A DNA stretch of 64,000 nt from Acinetobacter sp. ANC 3903 (GTDB taxonomy: Bacteria > Pseudomonadota > Gammaproteobacteria > Pseudomonadales > Moraxellaceae): NCBI RefSeq assembly GCF_002135315.1, contig NZ_NEGA01000005.1:147981-211980 (forward strand), in the 5' to 3' direction. Position 1 is the stretch's first letter; each line of letters opens with the position of its first letter. This document shows, piece after piece, positions 36,206 through 45,286 of the stretch. A model generated the notes under the pieces. It had not been told where the DNA came from and ran no database searches. It saw only the letters and a list, made by a program, of their open reading frames with translations. The position numbers and the translations under genes are program-made.

Positions 36206-38150
36206 GTGAGTCTCCTTGCTGAACTTGAGCCGGCGTAGCAGGTGAAGCTAGCGTTTTATTTTCATCCACATTGGCCACCACCAGTTTGCTCATCATGCCC
36301 GATGACATGTGATACAGCAGATGACAATGAATTGCCCATTCTCCCAATTCATCAGCGGTCAGTAAGGCCGTTACCGTTTTACCCGGTGGCACAATCAGGG
36401 TGTGTTTATTTGGCAAATCTTGGCTACTTTGACCATTTTCCAGCTGCATAAACATGCCATGCAGATGCATCGGATGCGCCATCATACTGTCATTGATAAA
36501 TTTCAGGCGGATCCGTTCGCCATATTTCACCTGTAACGGTTCAACTTCGGTAAATTTCTTACCATTGATGGTCCAGATATAACGCGCCATGTTGCCCCCC
36601 AAACGCACTTCCAGCTCTCTCTCTGCCGGACGGGTATCGGGCTGTGGAGTGAGTGATTTCAAGTCGCTATATTGCAGTGCTTTATGCCCTGTGGGTGTGG
36701 ATGCATTGGCCCAGCCATAAACCACGGCTATCTTATCATCTGAAGATAGTTGTTCTGTACGATGCGTTGTATGGCTTTGCTCGTGCTGCTGATCAGACTC
36801 AGGTTTTGCTGGCTGTGGCATAGTGTGTTGTTGAGTCGCATGTTGCGAATGGTCGTGCATGGCCGCATGACTCATTTGAGTATGCTCCATGGTCTGATGA
36901 TTCATTGCAGCCATATCATGTGGCATGGATGAATGATTCATGGTTGTTGAATCATGTTGCATCGATGAATGATCCATCATTTGATGCTTCATTGAACCGG
37001 CACTGCTTTGATTTGTACTACTCTGACCATCATCCATCTGAGCATGGTTCGCATGATCATTCGATGCAGAACCATGCCCCATGTCTTCCATGGTCAGCAA
37101 TGCTCGTGGACGCGATTGTGGCATCACAATCCCATGCGGCATTGCAGTGAGTTCATTGTGCAATGAAGCAATCGCAAAACCGCTACGGTCAATCGACTCA
37201 GCTTCAATTTGATAATGATTGGCTTTCGGCTCAACAATCACGTCATAAGTTTCTGCATTGCCAATGCGAAACTCATCTACAGGAACCGGTTGCACCGGCT
37301 GGCCATCGGCGCTCACCACAGTCATCTTCAAGTCTGGAATACGCACATCATAAAAGGTCATGGCTGAAGCATTGATAAAACGTAAACGGACTTTTTCATT
37401 CGGCTTAAACATGCCGGTCCAGTTTTGTTCAGGCGTTTTGCCATTGATCAGGAAGGTATAACCGGTGACATCGGACAAATCGGTCTTCAGCATGCGCATC
37501 TGGTTCCACATGGCACGATCTTGCCAGGTATTTTTTAAACCATCACGCTTGACCTGCTTCAACACGTCAGCCACAGTTTCACGCCGGTTTTGATAATACT
37601 CTGCGGACTTTTTCAGATTCTTTAAAATCTGTGCACTGCCCGATTGATGAAAATCGGACAGCATCACCACATAATCACGATCAGCCTGTTCATGCGCTGC
37701 TAGCGGCTTTTTTCCTTTGGGGTAAATCACCAAGGCACCATACAGTCCATCCTGTTCTTGACCTTTGGAATGGGCGTGATACCAGTAGGTGCCGTTTTGC
37801 CGTACCTTGAAACGATAGACAAAATCAGCTTGCGGTTTAATCCCTTTAAACTGGTTAAAACCCGGCACCCCATCCATCAGTCCAGGCAGTAACAGACCAT
37901 GCCAATGAATGGCAGAATCCTGATTTTTCAGGTTGTTATGCACATGAATCACGGCATCATCCCCTTCTTCAAATTCCAGAAGAGGCGCAGGAAATTGACC
38001 GTTTACGGTAATCCGTTTTAAGGACTTTCCGGTGATATTCACGCTCTGTTCATCAATGTTGAGATGATATTCTTTAACCGCGGCAAACGCCCACGACGAT
38101 GACACTAAACACACCCCAATCACGAGGCTTTGAGTTAATTGTATAGACAT
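36192..38150 (-). CDS. copA: multicopper oxidase CopA
   Basis: CopA is a periplasmic multicopper oxidase that oxidises Cu(I). All four copper-ligand clusters are visible: AIHWHGLLL near residue 81, WYHAHSKGQ near residue 124, HPMHLHGMF near residue 558 and HCHLLYHMSSGMM near residue 605. Between cupredoxin domains lies a roughly 100-residue Met/His-rich insert (nt 36745-37085), which probably sequesters copper. The signal peptide is a Sec type; the twin-arginine motif found in many CopA proteins is absent. Length 652 residues. It lies between the DUF2946-like gene and copB. Confidence 0.95.
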   Translation of the reverse strand: MSIQLTQSLVIGVCLVSSSWAFAAVKEYHLNIDEQSVNITGKSLKRITVNGQFPAPLLEFEEGDDAVIHVHNNLKNQDSAIHWHGLLLPGLMDGVPGFNQFKGIKPQADFVYRFKVRQNGTYWYHAHSKGQEQDGLYGALVIYPKGKKPLAAHEQADRDYVVMLSDFHQSGSAQILKNLKKSAEYYQNRRETVADVLKQVKRDGLKNTWQDRAMWNQMRMLKTDLSDVTGYTFLINGKTPEQNWTGMFKPNEKVRLRFINASAMTFYDVRIPDLKMTVVSADGQPVQPVPVDEFRIGNAETYDVIVEPKANHYQIEAESIDRSGFAIASLHNELTAMPHGIVMPQSRPRALLTMEDMGHGSASNDHANHAQMDDGQSSTNQSSAGSMKHQMMDHSSMQHDSTTMNHSSMPHDMAAMNHQTMEHTQMSHAAMHDHSQHATQQHTMPQPAKPESDQQHEQSHTTHRTEQLSSDDKIAVVYGWANASTPTGHKALQYSDLKSLTPQPDTRPAERELEVRLGGNMARYIWTINGKKFTEVEPLQVKYGERIRLKFINDSMMAHPMHLHGMFMQLENGQSSQDLPNKHTLIVPPGKTVTALLTADELGEWAIHCHLLYHMSSGMMSKLVVANVDENKTLASPATPAQVQQGDSHAHH

Positions 38151-38195
38151 GACTGAACCTATAATTTAAAAATAAAAAGTTTTTTTAAATCACGG

Positions 38196-38651
38196 TCAAG
38201 CTTTTGGGGGACGTAAAATCTGCTGCCAGAAACCGCTTAAATGCTGGGCGGAATAAGCAAAATTCAGCTGTGGATGTTCTTGAATGGCTTGTACCTGCAC
38301 TAGAGGATGCGCTTGAGAATCCAACCAGAGACTGAGACTCTGGCAATGCAACTGCAGGCAATCATTACAGCTGAAATGCTGCTGTTGATCGCTCATGCCC
38401 TGATGACAATCCAGATCATGGGACACGTTTACTTGTGCGGCAGGATGATGCTGCATGTGTGGTTGAGTTTTGACTGAATCATGGCAACCTGACATGGTCG
38501 TCATGGGCATTTTACCTTCATGTTGAATCGTCAATTTACTCATCATTTGCTGATGCATCGGCTGTTCGGATGCCAAAGCAGCATTACTCCACCCGATGGC
38601 AAAAACCATCAGGAACACAAACCAAGCCTGTTTGCGTAATGAAGTGAGCAC
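38196..38651 (-). CDS. DUF2946-like His/Met-rich exported protein of the copper operon
   Basis: A 151-residue protein with a signal peptide (KQAWFVFLMVFAIGWSNAALAS). The middle is rich in His, Met and Cys (CHDSVKTQPHMQHHP and CHQGMSDQQQHFSCNDCLQLHC). The ILRPPKA end is typical of the DUF2946 family. The residues suggest copper binding in the periplasm. It starts with GTG after AAGGAC and is the first gene of the copper operon, 45 bases before copA. Its function is inferred from context. Confidence 0.75.
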   Translation of the reverse strand: MLTSLRKQAWFVFLMVFAIGWSNAALASEQPMHQQMMSKLTIQHEGKMPMTTMSGCHDSVKTQPHMQHHPAAQVNVSHDLDCHQGMSDQQQHFSCNDCLQLHCQSLSLWLDSQAHPLVQVQAIQEHPQLNFAYSAQHLSGFWQQILRPPKA

Positions 38652-38732
38652 AATATTGTCCTTAGCCTATACACAATAAAAGATAAATCATGTTCTTTTG
38701 ATTTTAGTCTAACAGCATAACCAAGATATAAG

Positions 38733-38741
38733 TTATACACA
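38733..38741 (+). promoter_or_regulatory. DnaA box
   Basis: TTATACACA matches the TTATNCACA consensus. A single site of this length can occur by chance, but it lies 230 bases from the array at 38963. Confidence 0.5.
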
Positions 38742-38877
38742 ATTTTTAAATTTATGCTAAACAGTGTCAAGTCCGATTGAATAATGCCAACTTAAACAAT
38801 AAAGTTATTTTTTAAACAGTGTTATTTTTAAGCATAGATGAATAAAGCATCATATTTTTTAATAGCTTAACAAGCTA

Positions 38878-38903
38878 AAAAAGGACTCATTTGAGTCCTT
38901 TTT
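38878..38903. terminator. bidirectional terminator downstream of rpe
   Basis: A perfect 10-bp stem AAAGGACTCA/TGAGTCCTTT with a two-base loop and A/T flanks. On the minus strand it is about 145 bases past the rpe stop codon, so the rpe transcript would include the 12-bp repeats. Confidence 0.85.
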
Positions 38904-38962
38904 ATACATTTAATGTCTAATTATTAAACTATTGATCTATAATTGTTTATAAACTAATCAAG

Positions 38963-39019
38963 TTATCCATACAGTTATCTACACAGATATCCATATGGTT
39001 ATCCATAAAGTTATCCACA
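38963..39019 (+). repeat. five DnaA-box-like repeats at exact 12-bp spacing
   Basis: Nine-base sites start at 38963, 38975, 38987, 38999 and 39011: TTATCCATA, TTATCTACA, ATATCCATA, TTATCCATA and TTATCCACA. All face the same way, separated by three bases. The last is a perfect DnaA box and the others differ by one or two bases. The adjacent region is AT-rich, as in a DNA-unwinding element. The array could be a DnaA-binding control site, but this is inference. Confidence 0.7.
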
Positions 39020-39045
39020 ACTTAGCAATAATTAATTGTAGATTA

Positions 39046-39732
39046 TTAGAGATTAACTGAAGTTACTTTTGCCAGTTCTGAACGCATTTCATCAATCACA
39101 GCTTGATAATCCGGTTTGCCAAAAATAGCCGAACCGGCAACAAACATATCGGCACCCGCTTCGGCAATTTCACGAATGTTGCTTGGGGTCACCCCACCAT
39201 CAACTTCTAAACGGATGTCACGGCCAGAGGCATCAATAATTTTGCGTGCCTGACGCAGTTTATCCAACGTCATGGGAATAAATTTTTGACCGCCAAAGCC
39301 CGGGTTCACACTCATCAACAAAATTTGATCGACTTTGTCCAGCACATAGTCCAGATAATGCAATGGCGTGGCCGGATTAAACACTAGACCCGCTTTGGCA
39401 CCGCCCGATTTAATCAGCTGTAAAGAACGGTCAATATGCTGAGTCGCTTCTGGGTGAAAAGTAATAATGTCAGCACCGGCTTCCAGAAAATCACCAATCA
39501 TGCGGTCTACCGGTGACACCATAAGATGCACATCAATCGGTGCCTGAATACCATATTTTTTTAATGCCTTACATACTCCAGCACCAAAAGTCAGGTTAGG
39601 CACATAATGGTTATCCATCACATCAAAATGTACAACATCTGCACCTGCAGCAAGCACATTTTCAACTTCTTCACCCAAGCGGGCAAAATCGGCAGATAAA
39701 ATGGAAGGTGCAATTAAATATGGCTTGGACAT
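39046..39732 (-). CDS. rpe: ribulose-phosphate 3-epimerase
   Basis: Rpe interconverts ribulose-5-phosphate and xylulose-5-phosphate in the pentose phosphate pathway. The TIM-barrel signature is complete: [16 protein letters not shown] at residues 8-23, [18 protein letters not shown] near residues 34-51, [13 protein letters not shown] near residue 139 and [12 protein letters not shown] near residue 174. Length 228 residues. It is transcribed alone here, without gph or trpE nearby. Confidence 0.97.
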   Translation of the reverse strand: MSKPYLIAPSILSADFARLGEEVENVLAAGADVVHFDVMDNHYVPNLTFGAGVCKALKKYGIQAPIDVHLMVSPVDRMIGDFLEAGADIITFHPEATQHIDRSLQLIKSGGAKAGLVFNPATPLHYLDYVLDKVDQILLMSVNPGFGGQKFIPMTLDKLRQARKIIDASGRDIRLEVDGGVTPSNIREIAEAGADMFVAGSAIFGKPDYQAVIDEMRSELAKVTSVNL

Positions 39733-39843
39733 GGGAGAACCTGGCTATGCATTTGAATTGATTTTTCACATTATAACAAATTGCATCTCACTGCTGTGAC
39801 CCAATCCAAGTTATTCGCCCACTCAATCACTGACACCAGCAAA

Positions 39844-39876
39844 AAAATAAGGAGCTTTGATGCTCCCTATTTTTTG
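39844..39876. terminator. terminator after fghA
   Basis: GGAGC/GCTCC stem with a six-base loop, extended by AATA/TATT and flanked by A and T runs. It ends the minus-strand fghA transcript 26 bases past the stop codon. Confidence 0.82.
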
Positions 39877-39901
39877 ATAAAACCTGATGCTCGATAAAAC
39901 T

Positions 39902-40741
39902 TTATGCTTCAAGTTGTACGGCATGGAATTGCAGATGGTCATCCATAAAGGTCTGAATAAAATAATACCCGTGGTCATAGCCAACGTGTTCACGCAAGGT
40001 CAGTGACTGTCCTGCCTCGGCACAGGCTTGCTTGAATAGGGCCGGATTCAGTTGTGTATAGAATTGATCATTCAATCCTTGATCAATCAGAATTTCATTA
40101 AACAATGCGCCCTTAGACTGCACCAAAGCAGTCGCGTCATGCTTTTTCCATTCTGCCTGATCTGCACCTAGATAATGAGAAAATGCCTTTTCACCCCATG
40201 GACATTCGCTCGGTGCACAAATAGGCGCAAAAGCAGACACTGATTTAAATTTTTCTGGATATTTAAAGGCCAGTGTAAGTGCACCATGTCCGCCCATGGA
40301 ATGGCCAAAAATCCCGACTGCATGTGCCTGAACCGGAAATTCCTCGATGACTACATCATAAAGCTCGTCAGCGATGAAGCTTTCCATTTGATAATGCTCA
40401 GCCCAAGGTGCCTGAGTAGCATTAATATAAAATCCGGCACCCTGCCCCATGTCCCAGGAATCTCCAGCTGCGACCTGTTCACCTCGCGGTGAAGTATCCG
40501 GGCTGATCAGGATAAATCCCAGCTGAGCCGCTAAACGTTGCGCATGGGCTTTAATTGCAAAAGTTTCTTCAGTACAGGTCAGACCCGCCAGATAAAAAAG
40601 TGCCGGACATGCCTGCCCGCTTAAGGCTTGTGGTGGCAAGAAAATGCCAAATCTGGATTCCCCGTTCAGTACCTTGGAATTCAGGCTATAAATTCGCTGT
40701 TCACCCTCAAAACATCGATTCTGCTGGATGAGTTCCATCAT
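39902..40741 (-). CDS. fghA: S-formylglutathione hydrolase
   Basis: This serine esterase hydrolyses S-formylglutathione to formate and glutathione in formaldehyde detoxification. The nucleophile lies in GIFGHSMGGHGAL near residue 147. CTEETFAIKAHAQRLAAQLG and the final histidine region DHGYYFIQTF are typical. About 279 residues. The frame runs far upstream, but the ATG at 40741 (or 40738) follows AGGACAATA and begins the family sequence. The partner alcohol dehydrogenase frmA/adhC is not nearby. It follows the C13 peptidase gene by eight bases on the same strand, so they may share a transcript. Confidence 0.94.
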   Translation of the reverse strand: MMELIQQNRCFEGEQRIYSLNSKVLNGESRFGIFLPPQALSGQACPALFYLAGLTCTEETFAIKAHAQRLAAQLGFILISPDTSPRGEQVAAGDSWDMGQGAGFYINATQAPWAEHYQMESFIADELYDVVIEEFPVQAHAVGIFGHSMGGHGALTLAFKYPEKFKSVSAFAPICAPSECPWGEKAFSHYLGADQAEWKKHDATALVQSKGALFNEILIDQGLNDQFYTQLNPALFKQACAEAGQSLTLREHVGYDHGYYFIQTFMDDHLQFHAVQLEA

Positions 40742-40749
40742 TATTGTCC

Positions 40750-42162
40750 TTATTGTGCTGCCACGCTTAATTGTGGGGTTTCTGTCTTGATTTCTGTTTT
40801 CAGGTCTGCTGGAAACAGGCGCTGCTCTAATTGCGGCAGCATAAATTCCATATTTTTGCCAATCGACCATTGCGGTTCAGAAGCTTCAAATCCTTGCGCT
40901 GTTTCCCATTGTGCCACGGTTTTTTTAGTCTGCTCAAAAGCGCCTTCTATAGACATCTGCTCGCGCATGGCCTGATCAAAAAAGGCCCGTCCAAAATAGG
41001 TATAATCGGCTTCGTTAGAACAGCCAAAAGAAGAACGGTCCGCCGCAGATGCGGTAATAATTAGAGTATTATCATCTTGTAAGGCCGGGACAAAACTACC
41101 TGAATAACAGGCCGAAATCACAATCACCCGCCAGCGAATGCCGGACTTATCCAAAGTATCTCTGAGCCATTTGGGATCGACATCATTCAGATCGATCGGT
41201 GCATTTTCCATTTCAAATTCATTCGGCAAACCGTGCGAAGTCATGTATAAAAATAACACATCACTTTCTTTATTCATTTGCTGGCCAATACGGCGTAATG
41301 CCATCTCCATACTGGTACGCGAAGCAATTGGAATCTGGGTTCGAGTTTCCGGATTATTCACCAAAACCATTGAACGGCCAAAGGTACCGAAGCGCGTATC
41401 AAATTGTTCTTTAATCCGTTCTACTTCAGATTTAAAGACATCTTGATAGCCTGCACCTGCGACCCCAAGAAAATACCAGTGTGACTGGGCAAACTCACCA
41501 TATTGGATAGATTCCAGCGACTTGTTTAAGATCCGGCTTTGTGCATAAAAGGCATCTTCAGCAAAGCTTGGCGGGGTTTCTTCCACTTTCCAGATCGGCT
41601 GGTTTTTAACCGACATTTGCCACACCACAAGGGTGAAAAGCGTTGCGGCAACGATCAGTGCCCTCTCCCACCACGGCCATTTTAATTCACGTGAAAACAC
41701 CCAGACTACCGCCAGACTTTGCCAGACAAACAGCACCATGAAGATGGTCGGCAAATAGTCATAGAACATGTAGGGCAATACATCAATATAGCCCAGATAC
41801 TGGATCAAGCTTTGTAATAAGGCGATATGAGTATCCAGTACCAGCCACAACAAGGCCGGTACCAGCATAAGACGAAGATTATTAATCCGCTGCGACAGGA
41901 AAATACCGACAATCAACGCGATAAAAGGCCATAAAGCATAACTGATCAGGCCCTGTGAGTTGAACTGCCCGATCTCATCTGCACTGAGCCAACTGAATAG
42001 ACTGTTGGCACTGCCGCCTAAAATTCCCCAAAAAATCAGTTGCAGAATGGATGGTCGAACAATTTGCAAAGATCGGCGCGAACCCAAAAAAAGCCACATC
42101 CCTGCAGTTTGGTTACTCTTAAAATCATGCCAAAAATTGATGGAGGGTTTAAAGTCGATCAT
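40750..42162 (-). CDS. C13 family (legumain/caspase-fold) peptidase with membrane domain
   Basis: A 470-residue protein. The N-terminal half has several hydrophobic helices (LQLIFWGILGGSANSLFSWL, YALWPFIALIVGIFLS, MLVPALLWLVLDTHIALL, IFMVLFVWQSLAVVWVF, ALIVAATLFTLVVW). The soluble C-terminal half is a peptidase C13 domain with the His-Gly pair in LYMTSHGLP near residue 312 and the catalytic cysteine in VISACYSGSFV near residue 353. This is a caspase-type fold facing the periplasm or the cytoplasm. Substrate and role are unknown. The start at 42162 has no strong ribosome site. Confidence 0.82.
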   Translation of the reverse strand: MIDFKPSINFWHDFKSNQTAGMWLFLGSRRSLQIVRPSILQLIFWGILGGSANSLFSWLSADEIGQFNSQGLISYALWPFIALIVGIFLSQRINNLRLMLVPALLWLVLDTHIALLQSLIQYLGYIDVLPYMFYDYLPTIFMVLFVWQSLAVVWVFSRELKWPWWERALIVAATLFTLVVWQMSVKNQPIWKVEETPPSFAEDAFYAQSRILNKSLESIQYGEFAQSHWYFLGVAGAGYQDVFKSEVERIKEQFDTRFGTFGRSMVLVNNPETRTQIPIASRTSMEMALRRIGQQMNKESDVLFLYMTSHGLPNEFEMENAPIDLNDVDPKWLRDTLDKSGIRWRVIVISACYSGSFVPALQDDNTLIITASAADRSSFGCSNEADYTYFGRAFFDQAMREQMSIEGAFEQTKKTVAQWETAQGFEASEPQWSIGKNMEFMLPQLEQRLFPADLKTEIKTETPQLSVAAQ

Positions 42163-42285
42163 AAGATTTTCGGGGGGCTTTAGCTCGCGGGTTTACACTC
42201 TAAGTTTATGCTTGATGAAAGTTTTATCAATGCTTCTTTGGCACTATATAACAAATTAATGTACAAGATTGAAGCAATTACCAAA

Positions 42286-43092
42286 CTACTCTAAAAGATG
42301 ATGCTGAAAGTAGGCATCAAAACGACAGGCATCACCCTGCCACTGATGATCCGGTTCTAGGTTAGCCAAATAGACAGCCAGACGTGGACGCTTCACCACC
42401 ACACGTTTTGCCACTTTTTGTGCCAAATTTAACAGGTTATCACCCAGATCCATTTCACCATCTTCAGGCAACAGCATATGCAATAACTGCATCTGCTTTT
42501 TAACTTGTGCCTGTTTTTTAATGGCTTGCTGGTTCTGATCGCGCTGTGGAAACATCGGATCAAGATAAACCACATCCACCACATTCTGCTGCTCAGCCTG
42601 CTGCCTTAAATAATCGGCAGAATCAGAAAAAACCAGATGAATTCGTGACACTACTGAACTGAGAAAAGCATCATTTTGCGCATGGTTTTTACTGTCTTCC
42701 AGTAAGGTAAACAAGACTGGATGCCGTTCAACCAAGGTAACTTCAGCACCCAAATGTGCCATTAACAAACTGTCATGACCTAAACCGGCAGTCGCATCAA
42801 TTAATGTAGGCTTTTCACCCAGATTACAGGCGCGTGCAATCATTTCAGATTTTAACGATGACCGTTTTAAACGCGGTACTTCAGCTTGCCAATCAGGCTG
42901 CATCTTCATGCCATTGGCACACAACCACAAACCCGACTCATCTGCACATAAAGCCAGTTCAGGATTTAGACGCAGAAATCGGGCATTCAGCTTTTCAATG
43001 GTCTCAACATTTACAGTGACTCCACGCGAAGAAAGCACAGCAGAATACTGCTGTGCTTGTGCTTGAAACTGAGCTTCTGTAAACAAATGCAT
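42286..43092 (-). CDS. rsmJ: 16S rRNA (guanine1516-N2)-methyltransferase RsmJ
   Basis: RsmJ methylates G1516 of 16S rRNA. The SAM-binding stretch [31 protein letters not shown] near residues 104-134 and the catalytic-type [12 protein letters not shown] near residue 181 are diagnostic. About 268 residues. I place the start at the ATG at 43092, which overlaps the uppP stop codon by one base; the nine upstream codons lie within uppP. It is the last gene of a tsaB-uppP-rsmJ run. Confidence 0.93.
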   Translation of the reverse strand: MHLFTEAQFQAQAQQYSAVLSSRGVTVNVETIEKLNARFLRLNPELALCADESGLWLCANGMKMQPDWQAEVPRLKRSSLKSEMIARACNLGEKPTLIDATAGLGHDSLLMAHLGAEVTLVERHPVLFTLLEDSKNHAQNDAFLSSVVSRIHLVFSDSADYLRQQAEQQNVVDVVYLDPMFPQRDQNQQAIKKQAQVKKQMQLLHMLLPEDGEMDLGDNLLNLAQKVAKRVVVKRPRLAVYLANLEPDHQWQGDACRFDAYFQHHLLE

Positions 43093-43913
43093 TACCAAGA
43101 AACCCAGCCTGTCCACCAAGTTGCCAAAATAAACAGACCAAAACCAATGCGGTAGTACGCAAATGCAGTGAAATCATGTTTCGATACATAGCGGATTAAT
43201 GCACGAATCACGATAAGTGCAGAAATAAATGCGACAATGATACCCACTGCTAGAACAGCCATATCATTGCTATGCAAATCTGCCCTCATTTTATACATAT
43301 CGAGTAAACCAGCACCCATTAATACAGGAATACCCAGAAAGAAGGAAAATTCCGCTGCTGCTTTACGTGATACACCTAAAAATAAAGACCCGATAATGGT
43401 TGAGCCTGAACGTGAAGTCCCCGGAAATAAGGCCAAGCATTGAATCAAACCAATTAAAGTCGCTTGTTTATAGGTCAAATCATCAACTTCTTGAGTTTCA
43501 ATGTTATGCGGACGGCGTTCAGCCCATAAAATAATAAAACCACCTACAATTAAGGCAATCGCGACAGTAATCGCATTAAACAGGTACGCCTTGATGATAT
43601 CGCCTAACGTTAAGCCGATAATGATGATTGGAATTGAAGCAATAATTAAGTTAATACTTAAACGGCGGCCCTGTTCTTGACCTTTTAACCCACCGATTAA
43701 AGCACCCCAAAGTTTGCCCCAGTACTCGTAAATCACCGCTGCAATTGCTCCAATCTGCACTGCAACCGCAAACATATCTCTTTTTTCAATGGTCCAAAAA
43801 TCTAAAAGCTGACCTGCTAAGATTAAATGCCCGGTACTTGAAATCGGTAGAAATTCAGTAATCCCCTCTACCAAGCCCATGATGGCCGCTTTAAATAATA
43901 ATAAAAGATCCAT
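43092..43913 (-). CDS. uppP: undecaprenyl-diphosphate phosphatase
   Basis: UppP (BacA) recycles the undecaprenyl carrier for cell-wall synthesis and gives low-level bacitracin resistance. The family motifs are present: [20 protein letters not shown] at residues 13-32 and [19 protein letters not shown] near residue 163. A polytopic membrane protein of 273 residues. It begins eight bases after tsaB and overlaps rsmJ by one base. Confidence 0.96.
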   Translation of the reverse strand: MDLLLLFKAAIMGLVEGITEFLPISSTGHLILAGQLLDFWTIEKRDMFAVAVQIGAIAAVIYEYWGKLWGALIGGLKGQEQGRRLSINLIIASIPIIIIGLTLGDIIKAYLFNAITVAIALIVGGFIILWAERRPHNIETQEVDDLTYKQATLIGLIQCLALFPGTSRSGSTIIGSLFLGVSRKAAAEFSFFLGIPVLMGAGLLDMYKMRADLHSNDMAVLAVGIIVAFISALIVIRALIRYVSKHDFTAFAYYRIGFGLFILATWWTGWVSW

Positions 43914-43921
43914 ATCTAACC

Positions 43922-44590
43922 TTAAGTTGCTTTAATTTGTTCTGGAATTTTTTTCCACGCATTATCACGCAAATATACTGGTAGTGCTTCTTCAGCCATA
44001 ACCCACTGCTGCTGCAATGCAGCAATACGTGCAATTTGTGCAATATCTTGTGCTGTGGCAACAATCTCTTTGAATTCTATAGCTTCAGGCTGAATTAAAG
44101 CTGAACCTGAACCGACAAGTTCAAATCTGACGGCCTGACTGGCGGCACTATAATTTAACAATTGCTCTGTATCCACAGCCTGCATAATGCCGTGCTGATC
44201 TAGCTCAAAGCTGGCAATATAAACTTCGTTCATGCGGGCATCCAGTACCGCAGTGACTGAGCGTAGACCCGCTACACGATAGGCTGCCTGCGCTAAGGCC
44301 TGTAAGCTTGAAACTGGAACTACCGGCAAATCGTTTGCCCATGCCAAGGCCTGAGTGACCGCCGCATTAATGCGCACCCCACTAAACGAACCGGGACCAC
44401 GGCTAAATGCAATTGCGGTTAAGTCAGCAGCAGACAAAGCAAGCTGGTTAAAAGCTTGTTCGATCATTGGGAGAATCGTTTGCGTTTGTGCTTTTGCTCG
44501 TGCATCTAATTGAAAAAATAATTCTTGAGTGTCATCTACAATAGAAACGGAACACTGCTCGTTGGCAGTTTCCAATGCCAGCAATTTCAT
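43922..44590 (-). CDS. tsaB: tRNA t6A modification protein TsaB
   Basis: TsaB forms the TsaBDE complex that transfers the threonylcarbamoyl group to A37 of tRNA. The 222-residue protein has the ASKHA N-terminus MKLLALETANEQCSVSIV, a typical AIAFSRGPGSFSGVRINAAVTQALAW near residues 58-83 and VLDARMNEVYIASF near 115. The ATG at 44590 has AAGG before it; a TTG two codons earlier is open. It is first in a run with uppP and rsmJ. The Sua5/YciO gene at 3599 belongs to the family that supplies the TsaB substrate. Confidence 0.94.
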   Translation of the reverse strand: MKLLALETANEQCSVSIVDDTQELFFQLDARAKAQTQTILPMIEQAFNQLALSAADLTAIAFSRGPGSFSGVRINAAVTQALAWANDLPVVPVSSLQALAQAAYRVAGLRSVTAVLDARMNEVYIASFELDQHGIMQAVDTEQLLNYSAASQAVRFELVGSGSALIQPEAIEFKEIVATAQDIAQIARIAALQQQWVMAEEALPVYLRDNAWKKIPEQIKAT

Positions 44591-44680
44591 GCACAACCTT
44601 AATTTATTTAAATATAAAAAACGTCAGATATCATACTCCACTCATGCGTGCTAGGCGAGATTTTCCATTCGCAGGATACA

Positions 44681-44704
44681 AAAAAGCCAAGCTTCCGCTT
44701 GGCT
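44681..44704 (-). terminator. terminator after gamma-carbonic-anhydrase-like gene
   Basis: A perfect 8-bp stem AGCCAAGC/GCTTGGCT with a TTCC loop, followed on the minus strand by six T residues. It lies 18 bases beyond the stop codon. Confidence 0.9.
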
Positions 44705-44721
44705 GAATATCTCGTTTCAAA

Positions 44722-45252
44722 TCACAGTTCAACCGATTCTAAATGCTGAAAATTCTTGAAATGTTCTGCGTAGTGCATGGCACTCATTTTTAATTTGACT
44801 TCCGCTGCCTGATCTAAAGTCTTCACGATTTTTCCAGGTGAACCCATCACCACAGAATTGTCAGGAATCACTTTCCCTTCAGGAATTAAAGCATTGGCAC
44901 CAATGATGCAATTTTTACCAATCACGGCATGATTCAAAATCACGCTATTAATGCCAATCAAGCTATTATCACCAATGGTACAGCCATGCAACATGGCTTG
45001 ATGGCCTATCGTGACATAACTGCCAATATGCATTTCAATGCCGGCATCGGTATGTAAAACTGCATTTTCCTGAACGTTGGTAAAATCACCAAGTTTAATC
45101 TTGCTGTTATCGCCTCGGATCACGGCACCAAACCAGACACTGACCTGCTTTCCCATTTCCACTTGACCAATCACTGTGGCTGTATCTGCCACCCAGCCAT
45201 CCCAAGGCTGATGTGTTGCTTGAGGTGTATGTCCCTTAAATTTGTACATCAT
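44722..45252 (-). CDS. gamma carbonic anhydrase-like hexapeptide-repeat protein
   Basis: A 176-residue left-handed beta-helix protein of the YrdA/PaaY/CaiE group. Repeats with the I-G-x-x pattern occupy residues 20-145 (for example VWFGAVIRGDNSKIKLGDFTN and IGHQAMLHGCTIGDNSLIG). The three metal-binding histidines are seen in LHTDAG, IGHQ and LHGC. Family members bind zinc or iron, and some are carbonic anhydrases; the actual reaction here is unknown. It starts 34 bases after the nudL gene and may share its transcript. Confidence 0.87.
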   Translation of the reverse strand: MMYKFKGHTPQATHQPWDGWVADTATVIGQVEMGKQVSVWFGAVIRGDNSKIKLGDFTNVQENAVLHTDAGIEMHIGSYVTIGHQAMLHGCTIGDNSLIGINSVILNHAVIGKNCIIGANALIPEGKVIPDNSVVMGSPGKIVKTLDQAAEVKLKMSAMHYAEHFKNFQHLESVEL

Positions 45253-45286
45253 TTTTTCATCTTCCTTGATCTTGATATTGCTGAAT

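Larger units (their letters stand above)
38652..39045. other. non-coding region with DnaA-box-like array
   Basis: These 394 very AT-rich bases lie between the copper operon and rpe. They hold a consensus DnaA box, a perfect bidirectional terminator and a five-copy 12-bp repeat. No gene was found. Confidence 0.7.

Noticed and set aside
38963..39019. 12-bp repeats as a small CRISPR array
   Set aside because: Repeat units are too short, spacers are three bases long and no cas gene is nearby.
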